Positions 16,787-25,939 are shown, counted from the first letter of the stretch. The stretch is 64,000 bases of DNA from Xanthobacteraceae bacterium (GCA_029266425.1 JAQSWY010000018.1:37451-101450); one strand, 5' to 3'. Notes: a model not told the origin generated them from the sequence alone. Program-made: numbers and translations.

Positions 16787-17395
16787 TCAGCTGCGCAGGC
16801 GCGCGAGCTCGGCTTCCAGCGCCGTGATGCGCTCGTCGCGCTTCGTGAGCGCGGCGGCGACGTCGGCGGCCTCGAAACGCTGCGGGATGTGCTGCGGGCA
16901 GTTCATGTCCCAGGCGGCCACCGTGAAGATGAGCGCCTGTTCCGGCCGCGCCTTGTACTCCGCCGGCATCAGGCGGGCGATGAGGGTCTCGTCCTCCACC
17001 ATCTTGGCCTCGCCCCAGATCTTCACCCGCTGGCGGTTGGCATAGTCGATGAGGAACAGGAACGCCTTCGGATTGTCAGTGAGATTACCCTGCGTGATGT
17101 ATTGCCGGTTGCCGGTGAAATCGGCGAGGCCGATCGTCGTCTCGTCCAGCACGCGCAGGAAGCCGGGCGGGCCGCCGCGGTGCTGGATATAGGGCTGGCC
17201 CTCGGCATTCGCGGTGCCGAGAAACACACTGACCTGCGCCTCGATGAAGGCAGCGAGATCGGGGTTGATGCGGGTCTGCCAGGAGCCGCGCTCCTCCATC
17301 CCGGCGTAACCCTTGCGCGAGCCCTTGCGGGCCTGGATCGCCTTCACCGTCGGGGTGAAGGCGACGTCGCTGGAATAGTGCCGCCGGGCGTCCAT
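16787..17395 (-). CDS. Pyridoxamine 5'-phosphate oxidase-like FMN-binding protein
   Basis: I choose the ATG at 17393-17395 (MDARRHYSSDVAFTPTVKAIQ); the frame upstream is a shadow of the neighbour. The 202-residue protein has a split-barrel flavin-binding domain: FIEAQVSVFLGTANAEGQPYIQHRGG, DETTIGLADFTGNRQYITQGN and FLFLIDYANRQRVKIWGEA. The family includes small FMN- or F420-dependent reductases of unknown substrate. The last 25 residues look like a short coiled coil (ALTKRDERITALEAELARLRS is its end). It follows the DUF1348 gene by 17 bp, so the two are probably co-transcribed. Confidence 0.82.
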   Translation of the reverse strand: MDARRHYSSDVAFTPTVKAIQARKGSRKGYAGMEERGSWQTRINPDLAAFIEAQVSVFLGTANAEGQPYIQHRGGPPGFLRVLDETTIGLADFTGNRQYITQGNLTDNPKAFLFLIDYANRQRVKIWGEAKMVEDETLIARLMPAEYKARPEQALIFTVAAWDMNCPQHIPQRFEAADVAAALTKRDERITALEAELARLRS

Positions 17396-17412
17396 CTCGA
17401 GTACCCCAGGTC

Positions 17413-17877
17413 TCAGAGGCCAAGATCGCTCAGGGAAGGGTGGTCGTCCGGCCTGCGGCCGAGCGGCCAGTGGAACTTGCGATCCTCCTCGCGGATCGGC
17501 AGGTCGTTGATGCTGGCGTGGCGCGCCCGCATCAGGCCCTCCTCGTCGAACTCCCAATTCTCGTTGCCGTAGCTGCGGAACCAGTGGCCGCTGTCATCGC
17601 GCCATTCATAGGCGAAGCGCACCGCGATGCGGTTGCCCTGCCAGGCCCACACTTCCTTGATCAGGCGATAGTCCAGCTCGCGCGCCCATTTGCGGGTGAG
17701 GAACGCTTCGATCGCCTCGCGGCCCCGGAGGAACTCGGCGCGGTTGCGCCAGCGGCTGTCGGTCGTATAGGCGAGCGCGACACGCGCCGGCTCGCGGGTG
17801 TTCCAGGCGTCCTCGGCGGCACGCGCCTTCTGCGCGGCGGTCTCGGCGTTGAAGGGCGGAAGCGGCGGACGGCTCAT
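17413..17877 (-). CDS. NTF2-fold protein of the DUF1348 (SnoaL-like) family
   Basis: A 154-residue protein starting at the ATG at 17875-17877 behind AGAGGAAC. The sequence [20 protein letters not shown] and the segments [30 protein letters not shown] and [12 protein letters not shown] are typical of DUF1348 proteins, small cone-shaped NTF2 folds without assigned reaction. It is divergent from the LysR-type gene at 18004 and in tandem with the FMN-binding protein, an arrangement that suggests LysR control of the pair. Confidence 0.85.
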   Translation of the reverse strand: MSRPPLPPFNAETAAQKARAAEDAWNTREPARVALAYTTDSRWRNRAEFLRGREAIEAFLTRKWARELDYRLIKEVWAWQGNRIAVRFAYEWRDDSGHWFRSYGNENWEFDEEGLMRARHASINDLPIREEDRKFHWPLGRRPDDHPSLSDLGL

Positions 17878-18003
17878 GGCAAGTTCCTCTCTTGTGGGCG
17901 AGCGCTCGGAGGGGTCTCGGCAGTAGGATCTGAACATATCCCTTCCGGAAAACGTGACCATACGCCATGATCTGAAGGTATGTTTCCATAAACCGAGAGG
18001 ATC
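17878..18003. promoter_or_regulatory. Divergent promoter region between DUF1348 gene and LysR regulator
   Basis: The 126-bp gap holds an interrupted dyad, CATAC at 17961-17965 and GTATG at about 17978-17982, near the LysR gene start. LysR regulators normally bind such dyads in the divergent gap and control both sides. Position fits, the motif is short, so this is a candidate only. Confidence 0.4.
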
Positions 18004-18903
18004 ATGGATCGGCTCGATGCCATGTCGGTGCTGCTGGCGGTGGTCGACGAGGGCAGCCTGTCGGCGGCGGCGCGAAAGCTGCGGGCGCCGCTTGCCACGG
18101 TGAGCCGCAAGGTCTCGGAGCTGGAGGCGCATCTGCGCACCAGGCTGCTGGTGCGCTCCAGCCGGCGGGTCTCGCTCACCGAGGCGGGGCGCGGCTATGT
18201 CGAGGCGAGCCGGCGCATCCTCGAACAGGTGTCGGAGGCCGAGCGCACCGCGGCGGGCGAATACGCGGCGCCGAAGGGCGAGCTCACCGTCACCGCGCCG
18301 GTGGTGTTCGGCCGGCAGCACGTGCTGCCCGTGGTGGTCGATTTCCTGAAAGCCTATCCCGAGATCGATCTGCGCCTGGTGCTTGCCGATCGGGTGGTGA
18401 ACCTTGTCGATGACCATATCGACCTCGCCGTCCGTATCGGCGAACTGCCGGACAGCGGCCTTCATGCCAGCCGGCTCGGCGCCATCCGCCGGGTGACGTG
18501 CGCGAGCCCGGCCTATCTCGCTGACCGCGGCCGGCCGCTGCGGCCGGAGGATCTCGAAGCTCACGACTGCATCACGTTCGAAGGGCTGTCCGCGGTGCGC
18601 GCCTATCGGTTTCGCACCGCCAAGGGCGAGGTCAGCGTGCCGATCCACGCGCGATTGACGGTCAATACAGCGGAGGCTGCCATTGACGCCGCCATTGCCG
18701 GGCTCGGGCTGACGCGCGTGTTGTCCTACCAGATCGTCGCCGCCGAGCGGGCCGGGCTGATCGAGGTGGTGCTGAGGGAATATGAGCCGGAGCCGTGGCC
18801 GGTCCACCTCGTCTATCTCGGCCAGGGCCTGCTACCCTTGAAGCTGCGTGCCTTCCTCGACTTCGCAGCGCCGCGGCTGAAGGCGCGACTGGCGCCGGCG
18901 TGA
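18004..18903 (+). CDS. LysR-family transcriptional regulator
   Basis: The 299-residue protein has the N-terminal LysR helix-turn-helix ([20 protein letters not shown] to [12 protein letters not shown], residues 1-60) and a periplasmic-binding-like effector domain ([18 protein letters not shown] onward). It belongs to the CrgA/AaeR-like group by its [21 protein letters not shown] segment. It is divergent from the DUF1348/FMN-protein pair, its likely target; larA starts 100 bp downstream on the same strand, so control of the lar genes is also possible. Confidence 0.92.
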   Translation: MDRLDAMSVLLAVVDEGSLSAAARKLRAPLATVSRKVSELEAHLRTRLLVRSSRRVSLTEAGRGYVEASRRILEQVSEAERTAAGEYAAPKGELTVTAPVVFGRQHVLPVVVDFLKAYPEIDLRLVLADRVVNLVDDHIDLAVRIGELPDSGLHASRLGAIRRVTCASPAYLADRGRPLRPEDLEAHDCITFEGLSAVRAYRFRTAKGEVSVPIHARLTVNTAEAAIDAAIAGLGLTRVLSYQIVAAERAGLIEVVLREYEPEPWPVHLVYLGQGLLPLKLRAFLDFAAPRLKARLAPA

Positions 18904-19003
18904 CGACCGGGTTTGTCGATGATCTATGACGGCGCTGGCCTCCTGGCCTATATAGGGCTTGGCACTTGGTGCCGGAGTTCCTGACGGAAGAGGATTGGAA
19001 GCG

Positions 19004-20308
19004 ATGTCTGGCGGAAATGGCGACACCATCAGCATCGCATTCGGACGCGGCCAGCTTCCGCTGAACCTCGCCCCCGGCACCGAAGTGACCGTGATCCGCA
19101 AGGCGGTGCTGGCGAAGCTGCCGGACCAGGCCGGCGCGATCCGCCACGCCTTCGACAACCCGGTCGGATCCTTGCCGCTCGCCGAGCTGGCACGCGGCAA
19201 GGCGAGCGCCTGCATCCTGATCTGCGACATCACGAGGCCGGTGCCGAACCGCCTGTTCCTGCGGCCGATGATCGAGATCATGGTGGCCTCCGGCATCCCG
19301 CTGGAACGCATTTCGGTGCTCGTCGCCACTGGCCTGCACCGCCCGAACGAGGGCCAGGAGCTGGCCGAGCTCGTCGGCGATCCGTGGGTGCTGGCCAATG
19401 TGCGGGTGGAGAACCATTTCGCCCGCGATGAGGCCGACCATGTCGATCTCGGCCGCACCAGGACCCGCAACACGCCGGTGACGATCGACCGGCGGTTCGT
19501 CGAGGCCGAACTGCGCATCGCCACCGGCCTCGTCGAGCCGCATTTCATGGCCGGCTGGTCGGGCGGGCGCAAGGTGGTGGCGCCGGGCGTTGCCGGCCAC
19601 GAGACCATCCGCACCTTCCACTCCGCCCGCTTCATGGAAGATCCGCTGGCGGTCCAGTGCAACCTCGTCGGCAATCCGCTGCACGAGGAGCAGCTGGAGA
19701 TCGTCCGCGCCATTGGCGACATCTACGCCCTTAACACGGTGATCGACGAGGAGCGCGACCTCGTCCACGTCACCTTCGGCGAGATCATCGAGAGCCATCT
19801 GAAGGCAGTGGATTTCATCAGCGGCGCGACGCGCATCCCGGTGCCGCGCAAGTTCAAGACGGTCGTCACCTCGTCCGCCGGCTATCCGCTCGACAAGACC
19901 TATTACCAGACGGTCAAGGGCATGGTGACGCCGCTCGATATCCTCGAGCCCGGCGGCACGCTCATCATCGCCTCGGAATGCTCGGAGGGCTTCGGCTCGG
20001 AGGAGTTCCGCGATGCCCAGACCCGTCTCGTCGAGCTCGGCCCGGAGCGCTTCCTCGCCACCATCAGTGCCAAGACGCTGGCCGACGTCGATGAATGGCA
20101 GACCGAGATGCAGCTGAAGTCGATGCGCGTCGGCAAGGTGGTGCTCTACACCACCGGCCTCACCGACCATGAGCGCGCCATCACCGGCGTTGAGATATCG
20201 ACCGCACTCGATGCCGCCATCGCCGAAAGCCTCGCCCGGCACGGCGACGGCGCCATCGCGGTGATCCCGGAGGGGCCCTATGTCGTGCCGGTGCATGAGC
20301 CGCGCTAG
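19004..20308 (+). CDS. larA: LarA-family nickel-pincer-dependent racemase/epimerase
   Basis: The ATG at 19004 follows GGAAGAGGATTGG and gives 434 residues, as usual for LarA. The residues that bind nickel and the pincer cofactor in lactate racemase are present in order: His112 (ATGLHRPN), His180 and Lys190 (EPHFMAGWSGGRK) and His206 (TIRTFH); Lys190 would carry the covalent cofactor. LarA homologues racemise or epimerise 2-hydroxy acids, not only lactate, so the substrate is open. It is followed by larC, larE and larB, the complete cofactor pathway, but a double hairpin lies between larA and larC. Confidence 0.92.
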   Translation: MSGGNGDTISIAFGRGQLPLNLAPGTEVTVIRKAVLAKLPDQAGAIRHAFDNPVGSLPLAELARGKASACILICDITRPVPNRLFLRPMIEIMVASGIPLERISVLVATGLHRPNEGQELAELVGDPWVLANVRVENHFARDEADHVDLGRTRTRNTPVTIDRRFVEAELRIATGLVEPHFMAGWSGGRKVVAPGVAGHETIRTFHSARFMEDPLAVQCNLVGNPLHEEQLEIVRAIGDIYALNTVIDEERDLVHVTFGEIIESHLKAVDFISGATRIPVPRKFKTVVTSSAGYPLDKTYYQTVKGMVTPLDILEPGGTLIIASECSEGFGSEEFRDAQTRLVELGPERFLATISAKTLADVDEWQTEMQLKSMRVGKVVLYTTGLTDHERAITGVEISTALDAAIAESLARHGDGAIAVIPEGPYVVPVHEPR

Positions 20309-20420
20309 AGCCCTATCCGCTCGGATGAAATCATCCGAGCGACAAGATAGTGCTCTAGATTCAATAAGCTGGAGCATGTTCTTTTCGCAAAAGTCTTTCA
20401 ACTTTTGCGGAACATGCTCC
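20305..20420. repeat. Two large hairpins (dispersed palindromic repeat) between larA and larC
   Basis: The first hairpin spans 20305-20358: outer stem CTAGAGC/GCTCTAG, then CTATC/GATAG, then an 11-bp inner stem (20318-20328 with 20331-20341). The larA stop codon lies inside its outer stem. The second spans 20371-20420, with an 11-bp outer stem (GGAGCATGTTC with its complement) and an 8-bp inner stem (CGCAAAAG/CTTTTGCG). The second type is a widespread intergenic repeat in Hyphomicrobiales. Together they could lower transcription into larC. Confidence 0.8.
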
Positions 20421-20453
20421 AGAGCAATGCTGAAGCTGGGCTAGAGCATTGCC

Positions 20454-21689
20454 ATGACAGGGTCCTACCACATCCATCTCGACGCAGTCGGCGGCATTGC
20501 CGGCGACATGTTCGTCGCCGCCATGCTCGATGCCTTCCCGCAGCTCGGCGAACGGGTCTTCTCCGATCTCGCCAAGGTGCTGCCCGGGGAGGCCGGCCGG
20601 CCGCTGCTGGCCGAGGGCTCCAGCGGCGCGGTGCGCTGCCTGCGCTTCGGCCTGGAGGCGCACGACCATGGACATGAGCAAGGGCACGAACACGCGGGCG
20701 AGCACGAGTTGCCCGACCACGAGCCGCACGCGCATCACCGGCATGGGCGCTATCGCGATCTCGTGGCGCGGATCGAAGGCGCCGGGCTGAGCGAGGGCGC
20801 GGCCGCGCACGCCGGCGCAATTCTCCGCCACATCGCCGAGGCCGAAGCGCGCATCCACGGCGTGGCGCTGGACGAGGTGCATTTCCACGAGCTCGCCGAC
20901 TGGGATTCGCTGATGGATGTGGTGGCGGCCGGCTCGATCGCCGCCGCCCTCGCTGGTGCGCGCTGGAGCGTGTCCGACCTGCCGCGCGGCGGCGGCATGG
21001 TGCGCACCCAGCATGGCCTGCTCCCGGTGCCGGCGCCGGCCACCGTCGAGATCCTCCGCGGCTTCGCCTGGCGCGACGACGGCGTGAGCGGCGAGCGGGT
21101 GACGCCGACCGGGGCGGCGATCCTGCGTCACCTGGTGGCCGGTTCCGCCAAGGTGGAGGGCGTGCTGGACGCCTCCGGCACCGGCGCCGGCACGCGCGAC
21201 CTGCCGGGCATGCCGAACATCCTGCGGGTGCTCGCCTTCGCGCCCGTGGCGGCAAGCGTCAGCCATGACCGTGTCGCCGTGCTGTCCTTCGACATAGACG
21301 ACATGACTGGCGAGGAGATCGCCGTCGCCGCCGACCGGCTGCGGACGCTGGACGGCGTGCGCGACCTCGCGGTCGCCACGCTGATCGGCAAGAAGGGCAG
21401 GGCGCTCAACGGCTTCCGCCTGCTGGTCGTGCCCGATGCGCTCGATGCGGTGAAGCAGCACTGCCTCGCCGAGACGTCGACCATCGGACTGCGCTGGCAT
21501 TATGAGGAGCGCGACCTTCTGGAGCGGCGCGGCGAGACCCTGCGCGACGGCGAGGCCACGGTACGCGTGAAGCAGGTTCACCGCGCGGGCGGCGTGACTA
21601 CGAAGGTCGAGAGCGACGATCTTGCCTCGCTCGGCAGCCTCAAGGAGCGGCGCGCGGTGAAGGAGCGGCTGGAAGGGAGGAAGGATTGA
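20454..21689 (+). CDS. larC: Nickel-pincer cofactor biosynthesis protein LarC (nickel insertion)
   Basis: The 411-residue protein begins with the family motif HIHLDAVGGIAGDMFVAAMLDA and carries a histidine-rich, presumably nickel-binding insert at about residues 70-98. Later motifs include DEVHFHELADWDSLMDVV, TPTGAAILRHL and the C-terminal domain with DIDDMTGEEIA. LarC inserts nickel into the thiolated nucleotide precursor. In Lactobacillus it is made from two frames by programmed frameshifting; here both parts are one uninterrupted frame. The stop overlaps the larE start (TTGA). Confidence 0.92.
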   Translation: MTGSYHIHLDAVGGIAGDMFVAAMLDAFPQLGERVFSDLAKVLPGEAGRPLLAEGSSGAVRCLRFGLEAHDHGHEQGHEHAGEHELPDHEPHAHHRHGRYRDLVARIEGAGLSEGAAAHAGAILRHIAEAEARIHGVALDEVHFHELADWDSLMDVVAAGSIAAALAGARWSVSDLPRGGGMVRTQHGLLPVPAPATVEILRGFAWRDDGVSGERVTPTGAAILRHLVAGSAKVEGVLDASGTGAGTRDLPGMPNILRVLAFAPVAASVSHDRVAVLSFDIDDMTGEEIAVAADRLRTLDGVRDLAVATLIGKKGRALNGFRLLVVPDALDAVKQHCLAETSTIGLRWHYEERDLLERRGETLRDGEATVRVKQVHRAGGVTTKVESDDLASLGSLKERRAVKERLEGRKD

Positions 21690-22483
21690 GCACCCCCGAA
21701 GCCCGGCTGCGCAGCGTGCTCGCCTCCTATCCCGAGCTGACCATCGCGGTCTCCGGCGGCGTCGACAGCATGACGCTCGCTCATCTCGCGCATCGCTGGA
21801 ATCCGGATCGCGTTGCCATGTTCCACGCGGTCTCGCCTGCCGTGCCCGGCTCGGCGACGGAGCGCGTCAGGCGCCATGCCGAGACGCACGGCTGGACGCT
21901 GGATATCGGCGGATCGGGCGAATTCGAGGATGGCCGCTATCTCATCAATCCGGTCGACCGCTGCTATTTCTGCAAGACCAATCTCTATGACCGCATCCGC
22001 TCGATGACCGAGGGGGTCATTGCCTCGGGCGCCAATACCGACGATCTCGGCGACTATCGGCCCGGGCTCATCGCCGCGGCGGAGCGCGACATCGTGCATC
22101 CGTTCGTCGAAGCCGGGATCTCCAAGGCCGACGTGCGGGCGCTGGCCCGGCACCATGGGCTCATTGACCTCGCCGAGCTGCCGGCGCAGCCTTGCCTTGC
22201 CAGCCGCATCGAGACCGGCATCGTGATTTCCGCCGACGACCTCGCCTTCGTCCATCAGGTCGAGACCGCGCTCGCACCGCTGCTGCCGCGCCAGGCGGCG
22301 CTGCGCTGCCGGGTGACGCACGAAGGCATCGTCATCGAGGCCGATGCCGATCACGCGACCTCTGCCATGCTGAAGCTCCAGGCCATGGTGCTGTGCGCGG
22401 AGGCCGGACGCCTGTTCGCCGGGGTCAGGCCCTATGAGCGCGGCTCGGCCTTCATCGGCAAGCCGGTACTCCACCATGGCTGA
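21686..22483 (+). CDS. larE: Sulfur transferase LarE
   Basis: A 265-residue PP-loop protein with SGGVDS at residues 23-28. LarE adenylates the nicotinic-acid-derived dinucleotide precursor and supplies the sulfur atoms of the pincer cofactor. Cysteines stand at 93 and 96 (DRCYFCK) and at 170 (PAQPCLASR); the last corresponds by motif to the sacrificial cysteine of the Lactobacillus enzyme, and three such cysteines suggest the iron-sulfur-cluster type of LarE. The start is TTG, overlapping the larC stop, behind a strong site (GGAAGGGAGGAAGGA). It overlaps larB by 8 bp. Confidence 0.92.
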   Translation: MSTPEARLRSVLASYPELTIAVSGGVDSMTLAHLAHRWNPDRVAMFHAVSPAVPGSATERVRRHAETHGWTLDIGGSGEFEDGRYLINPVDRCYFCKTNLYDRIRSMTEGVIASGANTDDLGDYRPGLIAAAERDIVHPFVEAGISKADVRALARHHGLIDLAELPAQPCLASRIETGIVISADDLAFVHQVETALAPLLPRQAALRCRVTHEGIVIEADADHATSAMLKLQAMVLCAEAGRLFAGVRPYERGSAFIGKPVLHHG

Positions 22484-23132
22484 CGCCGTGCTCGACTTCG
22501 CCCGGCTCAAGCGCACCGGCACGGCGGAGGCGGTGCTGTGCGCGAGCAAGACCCCGGCGCAGATCGACCACATCCTCGCGCTTGCCGCCGCCGCCGGGAA
22601 AGCGATGTTGCTGACCCGGCTCGATGCCGCCGCCTTCGACCAGCTCTCCGCCGGGCATCGAGCGCAGCTCGTCTATGATCAGCTCTCGCGCACCGCGGTG
22701 TTCGGCACGCCGCTTGAGGGTGCGTTGAAGCCCGGCATCGGCATCGTCACCGCCGGCACCTCCGACCTCGCGGTCGCCGGCGAAGCGGCGCGCACGCTTC
22801 TGTTTCACGGATTCGAGGCGCCGGTCATCGCCGATGTCGGCGTCGCAGGGCTGTGGCGGCTGATGGAGCGGCTGGAGGAGATCCGGGATTTTCGCGTCGT
22901 CATCGCGGTGGCGGGCATGGAAGGCGCGCTGTTCAGCGTGCTCGCCGGGCTCATCGCCGCCCCGGTGATCGCAGTGCCGAGCTCGGTCGGCTATGGCGTC
23001 GCCACCGGCGGCCATGTCGCCCTGAACACCGCGCTCGCCAGCTGCGCGCCCGGGCTGGTGACGGTGAACATCGACAACGGGTTCGGCGCGGCGTGCGCGG
23101 CGATCGCGATGATGGGTGCTAGCGAAGCTTGA
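22476..23132 (+). CDS. larB: Nickel-pincer cofactor biosynthesis protein LarB (NaAD carboxylase/hydrolase)
   Basis: The ATG at 22476 (MADAVLDFARLKRTG) lies inside the end of larE and gives 218 residues, a normal length. Family motifs are EAVLCASKTPAQI, IVTAGTSDLAVAGEAARTL and the PurE-like PVIAVPSSVGYGVATGGHVAL. LarB carboxylates nicotinic acid adenine dinucleotide and cleaves it, the first step of the cofactor pathway. It ends the operon; a 9-bp inverted repeat follows. Confidence 0.92.
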   Translation: MADAVLDFARLKRTGTAEAVLCASKTPAQIDHILALAAAAGKAMLLTRLDAAAFDQLSAGHRAQLVYDQLSRTAVFGTPLEGALKPGIGIVTAGTSDLAVAGEAARTLLFHGFEAPVIADVGVAGLWRLMERLEEIRDFRVVIAVAGMEGALFSVLAGLIAAPVIAVPSSVGYGVATGGHVALNTALASCAPGLVTVNIDNGFGAACAAIAMMGASEA

Positions 23133-23147
23133 GCATTGCTCCAGTCT

Positions 23148-23168
23148 TGCTTGAGCTATGCTCAAGCA
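23148..23168. terminator. Inverted repeat between convergent larB and DUF1674 gene
   Basis: A perfect 9-bp stem (23148-23156 with 23160-23168) with loop TAT lies 16 bp after the larB stop and between convergent genes. There is no T run, so it may be a bidirectional terminator of weak type or just a small intergenic palindrome. Confidence 0.45.
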
Positions 23169-23201
23169 TTGTCATGGCGGGGCTTGCGACGCCGCGCTGC
23201 C

Positions 23202-23426
23202 TCAGAAATCGGAAGCGATGCCCTTCACTTCCCAGTCGCCATACCGCACCGGCTCCAGGCCGCCGCGGCCATTGACCTCCTTCGGCGTGGCGTCCGCCTC
23301 TGCGGCGCGCCGGGCGGCGCGGCGTTCCTCGGCTTCGGCGAGGGCGCGGCGGGCGGCGGGCGAAAGCGGGCGCGTCACGGCCGGGGTTTCGGTGACAGCC
23401 TCAAGGCTGGTCTGGTCATTTGCCAT
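23202..23426 (-). CDS. DUF1674 protein, succinate dehydrogenase assembly factor 4-like
   Basis: A 74-residue protein from the ATG at 23424-23426 (a TTG twelve codons upstream is also open). The C-terminal motif GRGGLEPVRYGDWEVKGIA is the hallmark of DUF1674, whose eukaryotic relative SDHAF4 protects the flavinylated SdhA subunit during complex II assembly. The middle is a charged alanine/arginine-rich helix, normal for the family. No sdh gene is nearby, which is common for this family. Confidence 0.88.
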   Translation of the reverse strand: MANDQTSLEAVTETPAVTRPLSPAARRALAEAEERRAARRAAEADATPKEVNGRGGLEPVRYGDWEVKGIASDF

Positions 23427-23606
23427 GGCCGATTGGAACCATTGTCCGGGCTTGTCCGTCAAGGCTAGATAAGGTGCGGCGCGAGGAGGCGGTAGCCGGG
23501 TCGGCGCCGGCTACCTTGCGGAAGGTCATTGCGCTTCCCATCCTAATTCGCGGGTCGCGCCGATCGCAGTTCGGTGCACTAGAGGATGGCGCGGCCGGAG
23601 GGACCG

Positions 23607-24560
23607 ATGAACTATTTTCGCACGGCGATCCTGCTGGCGGGCATGACGGCGCTGTTCATGGCCGTCGGCTTCCTGCTCGGCGGGCGCGGCGGCATGATGA
23701 TCGCGCTGGTCGTCGCCGCCGGCATGAACATCTTCAGCTATTGGAACTCCGACAAGATGGTGCTGTCGATGTACGGCGCCCGCGAGGTGGACCGTACCTC
23801 CGCGCCGGAATTCGTCAGCATGATCGAGGAGCTTGCGGCGCGCGCGCAATTGCCGATGCCGCGCGTCTTCATCATGGACAATCCGCAGCCCAACGCCTTC
23901 GCCACGGGGCGCAACCCGCAGAATGCCGCGGTGGCGGCGACCACCGGCCTGCTCAACTCGCTGTCGCGCGAGGAAGTGGCCGGGGTGATGGCCCACGAAC
24001 TGGCGCACATCAAGAACCACGACACGCTGACCATGACCATCACCGCGACGCTGGCGGGCGCGATCTCGATGCTGGCGAATTTCGGCATGTTCTTCGGCGG
24101 CAACCGCGAGAACAATAACGGGTTCGGCTTCATCGGCACGATCTTGATGATGATCCTCGCCCCGCTCGCGGCGATGGTGGTGCAGATGGCGATCTCGCGC
24201 TCGCGCGAATACGAGGCCGACAAGCTTGGTGCGCAGATCTGCGGCCAGCCGATGTGGCTCGCTTCCGCGCTCGGGAGGATCTCCAACGCCGCGCACCAGA
24301 TTCCGAATATGGAGGCCGAGCACAATCCGGCCACCGCGCACATGTTCATCATCAATCCGCTGTCCGGCGAGCGGATGGATAATCTCTTCTCCACGCACCC
24401 GGCCACCGAGAACCGCATCGCCGCGCTGCGCGCCCTGGCGCAGCAGATGGGCGCGGGGGGCGGAAACTGGGGCGGCAGCGCCCAGACCAGCGCACCGCGA
24501 AGCGGTGCGTGGCAAAATACCGGCGGCGATACGGCCGGTCGGCGTGGTCCGTGGGGCTGA
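23607..24560 (+). CDS. htpX: Zinc metalloprotease HtpX
   Basis: The ATG at 23607 follows a strong GGAGGGACCG site and gives 317 residues. Two N-terminal membrane helices precede the zinc motif HELAH at residues 130-134, further helices around [15 protein letters not shown] and [19 protein letters not shown], and the third ligand region [11 protein letters not shown]. HtpX is an inner-membrane protease that degrades misfolded membrane proteins with FtsH. The C-terminal 45 residues ([12 protein letters not shown]...) are glycine/serine-rich and low complexity. Confidence 0.95.
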   Translation: MNYFRTAILLAGMTALFMAVGFLLGGRGGMMIALVVAAGMNIFSYWNSDKMVLSMYGAREVDRTSAPEFVSMIEELAARAQLPMPRVFIMDNPQPNAFATGRNPQNAAVAATTGLLNSLSREEVAGVMAHELAHIKNHDTLTMTITATLAGAISMLANFGMFFGGNRENNNGFGFIGTILMMILAPLAAMVVQMAISRSREYEADKLGAQICGQPMWLASALGRISNAAHQIPNMEAEHNPATAHMFIINPLSGERMDNLFSTHPATENRIAALRALAQQMGAGGGNWGGSAQTSAPRSGAWQNTGGDTAGRRGPWG

Positions 24561-24606
24561 GCGAGAGGCGTGGCGCCGAGCTGAGCGCACGGTCCGCCCG
24601 CCACGC

Positions 24607-24633
24607 TTGAAAAATCGGGCCTCCGCGTTTATC
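24607..24633 (+). promoter_or_regulatory. Candidate promoter of tRNA-Thr
   Basis: TTGAAA at 24607-24612 and TTTATC at 24628-24633 stand 15 bases apart, with the tRNA starting 13 bases later. The boxes resemble -35 and -10 elements; spacing is a little short. Confidence 0.4.
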
Positions 24634-24646
24634 AGGTGGCCCGGGC

Positions 24647-24722
24647 GCCGCGGTAGCTCAGCTGGTAGAGCAACGCATTCGTAATGCGTGGGTCGGGGGT
24701 TCGAATCCCTTCCGCGGCACCA
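24647..24722 (+). tRNA. tRNA-Thr, anticodon CGT
   Basis: The 76-nt sequence folds as a full cloverleaf with encoded CCA. The 7-bp acceptor stem GCCGCGG pairs with CCGCGGC, discriminator A. The anticodon stem ACGCA/TGCGT encloses the loop TTCGTAA, giving anticodon CGT, which reads ACG (threonine). The T arm contains GGTTCGAATCC. Confidence 0.97.
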
Positions 24723-24772
24723 TTGGCCCTTCCCGGCACCCCTCCGCCAGCTTGCAGCGTCTGCCGGGGCGA

Positions 24773-25939
24773 TCAGATCGCCATCAACGCCGCCGCCTTT
24801 TGCTGCAGGGCATAAAAGCTGAAGGCTTCGATCGGCAGGTCGGATTGACCGGTCTCGGCCAGGTCGGCGAGAATCTCGCCCACGACGCTCGCGAATTTGT
24901 AGCCGTGGCCGGAGCAGGGAGAGGCGACCACGACGTTGGGCTCGCCCGGCAGTGTATCCAGTAGGAAGTCCTCGCCCGGCAGCATGGTGTAGCGGCAGGT
25001 CGTGGTGGCAAGGCGCACCCCGGCGGCCAGCGGCAGGCGCTGGGCGATGAAGTCGTCCAGCAGTGCCGCGTCGGCCTCGTTCACCGGCGCGTTCGGAACG
25101 TTCGGGTCACTGATCGGCTCGCGGAAATGCGCGTGCTTGCCGACCTTCACCCCCATCCCGTCAAGCGCCGGGAAACCGAAGAACGAGCCGACGGGGCCCG
25201 CATCGCGCAGGAACACCGGCAGCGCGCCGAGCGCCGTCGCCGCGCGATCCTTCGGATCGTACCAGGCGACGACCTGGCGGATCGGCGTGGCAAGCCTTGC
25301 CAGGGCCGGAACGAGCTCGCCGATCCAGGGGCCGGTCGCGACCACCACGCGCCGGGCCCGCACGCGTTCGCCGGCGACAGCCAGCGTCACCACCGCATCA
25401 TCCGGCTCGATCGCCGTCACCCGGCTCGCCATCCGCATCTGCGCGCCGTGGCGCCGGGCCAAGTCGAGATGCGCCGCCACCGCGGCTTCCGGGCGAAGGA
25501 AGCCGCCTTGCGACTCGAACACCGCGATCTCGTCGCGGTCGAGGGCGAAGGCGGGATAGCGCCGCGCCATCCCGGCGGGATCAAGCACCTCATGGTCGAG
25601 ATCATAGGCACGGCACGAGGCCAGCGTGCCGGAGACGATAGGACTGTCCGGCCGGCCGATCTGCAAGACACCGGTGATGGTGAGGATGTCCCGACCCGTC
25701 TCCCGCTCGAGCGCCCGCCAGTTCTCATAAGCCCGGCGCAGCAGCGGCACATAGCTCGGATCCTCGAAATAACCGAGGCGGATGATGCGGCTGTCGCCAT
25801 GCGAGGAGCTGAGGCCGTGTGCCGGCGAAAACGCCTCGAAGCCGATCACCTTTTGCCCACGTGCCGACAAATGCGCCAGCGCCGAGCTTCCCATCGCTCC
25901 GAGACCGATCACGGCGACATCGAAGTCGAAACGGGCCAT
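24773..25939 (-). CDS. FAD-dependent N-methyl amino acid oxidase, SolA/monomeric sarcosine oxidase family
   Basis: From the ATG at 25937-25939 it has 388 residues, the size of N-methyltryptophan or monomeric sarcosine oxidase. It shows the FAD-binding VAVIGLGAMGSSALAHLSARG, the family segment SSSHGDSRIIRLGYFEDPSYVPL, and the C-terminal SPCSGHGYKFASVVGEILADL with the covalent-FAD cysteine (PCSGHG). These enzymes oxidise N-methyl amino acids, releasing formaldehyde and hydrogen peroxide. It is divergent from a peptide-type ABC transporter, which likely imports its substrate. The substrate itself is unknown. Confidence 0.85.
   Translation of the reverse strand: MARFDFDVAVIGLGAMGSSALAHLSARGQKVIGFEAFSPAHGLSSSHGDSRIIRLGYFEDPSYVPLLRRAYENWRALERETGRDILTITGVLQIGRPDSPIVSGTLASCRAYDLDHEVLDPAGMARRYPAFALDRDEIAVFESQGGFLRPEAAVAAHLDLARRHGAQMRMASRVTAIEPDDAVVTLAVAGERVRARRVVVATGPWIGELVPALARLATPIRQVVAWYDPKDRAATALGALPVFLRDAGPVGSFFGFPALDGMGVKVGKHAHFREPISDPNVPNAPVNEADAALLDDFIAQRLPLAAGVRLATTTCRYTMLPGEDFLLDTLPGEPNVVVASPCSGHGYKFASVVGEILADLAETGQSDLPIEAFSFYALQQKAAALMAI

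Noticed and set aside
18662..20401. A 579-codon minus-strand frame opposite larA
   Set aside because: Antisense to larA, which has all cofactor-binding residues; the frame shows no domain.
24647..24722. tRNA-Thr as an integration site of a genomic island
   Set aside because: No integrase and no repeat of the tRNA 3' end was found in the flanking genes.
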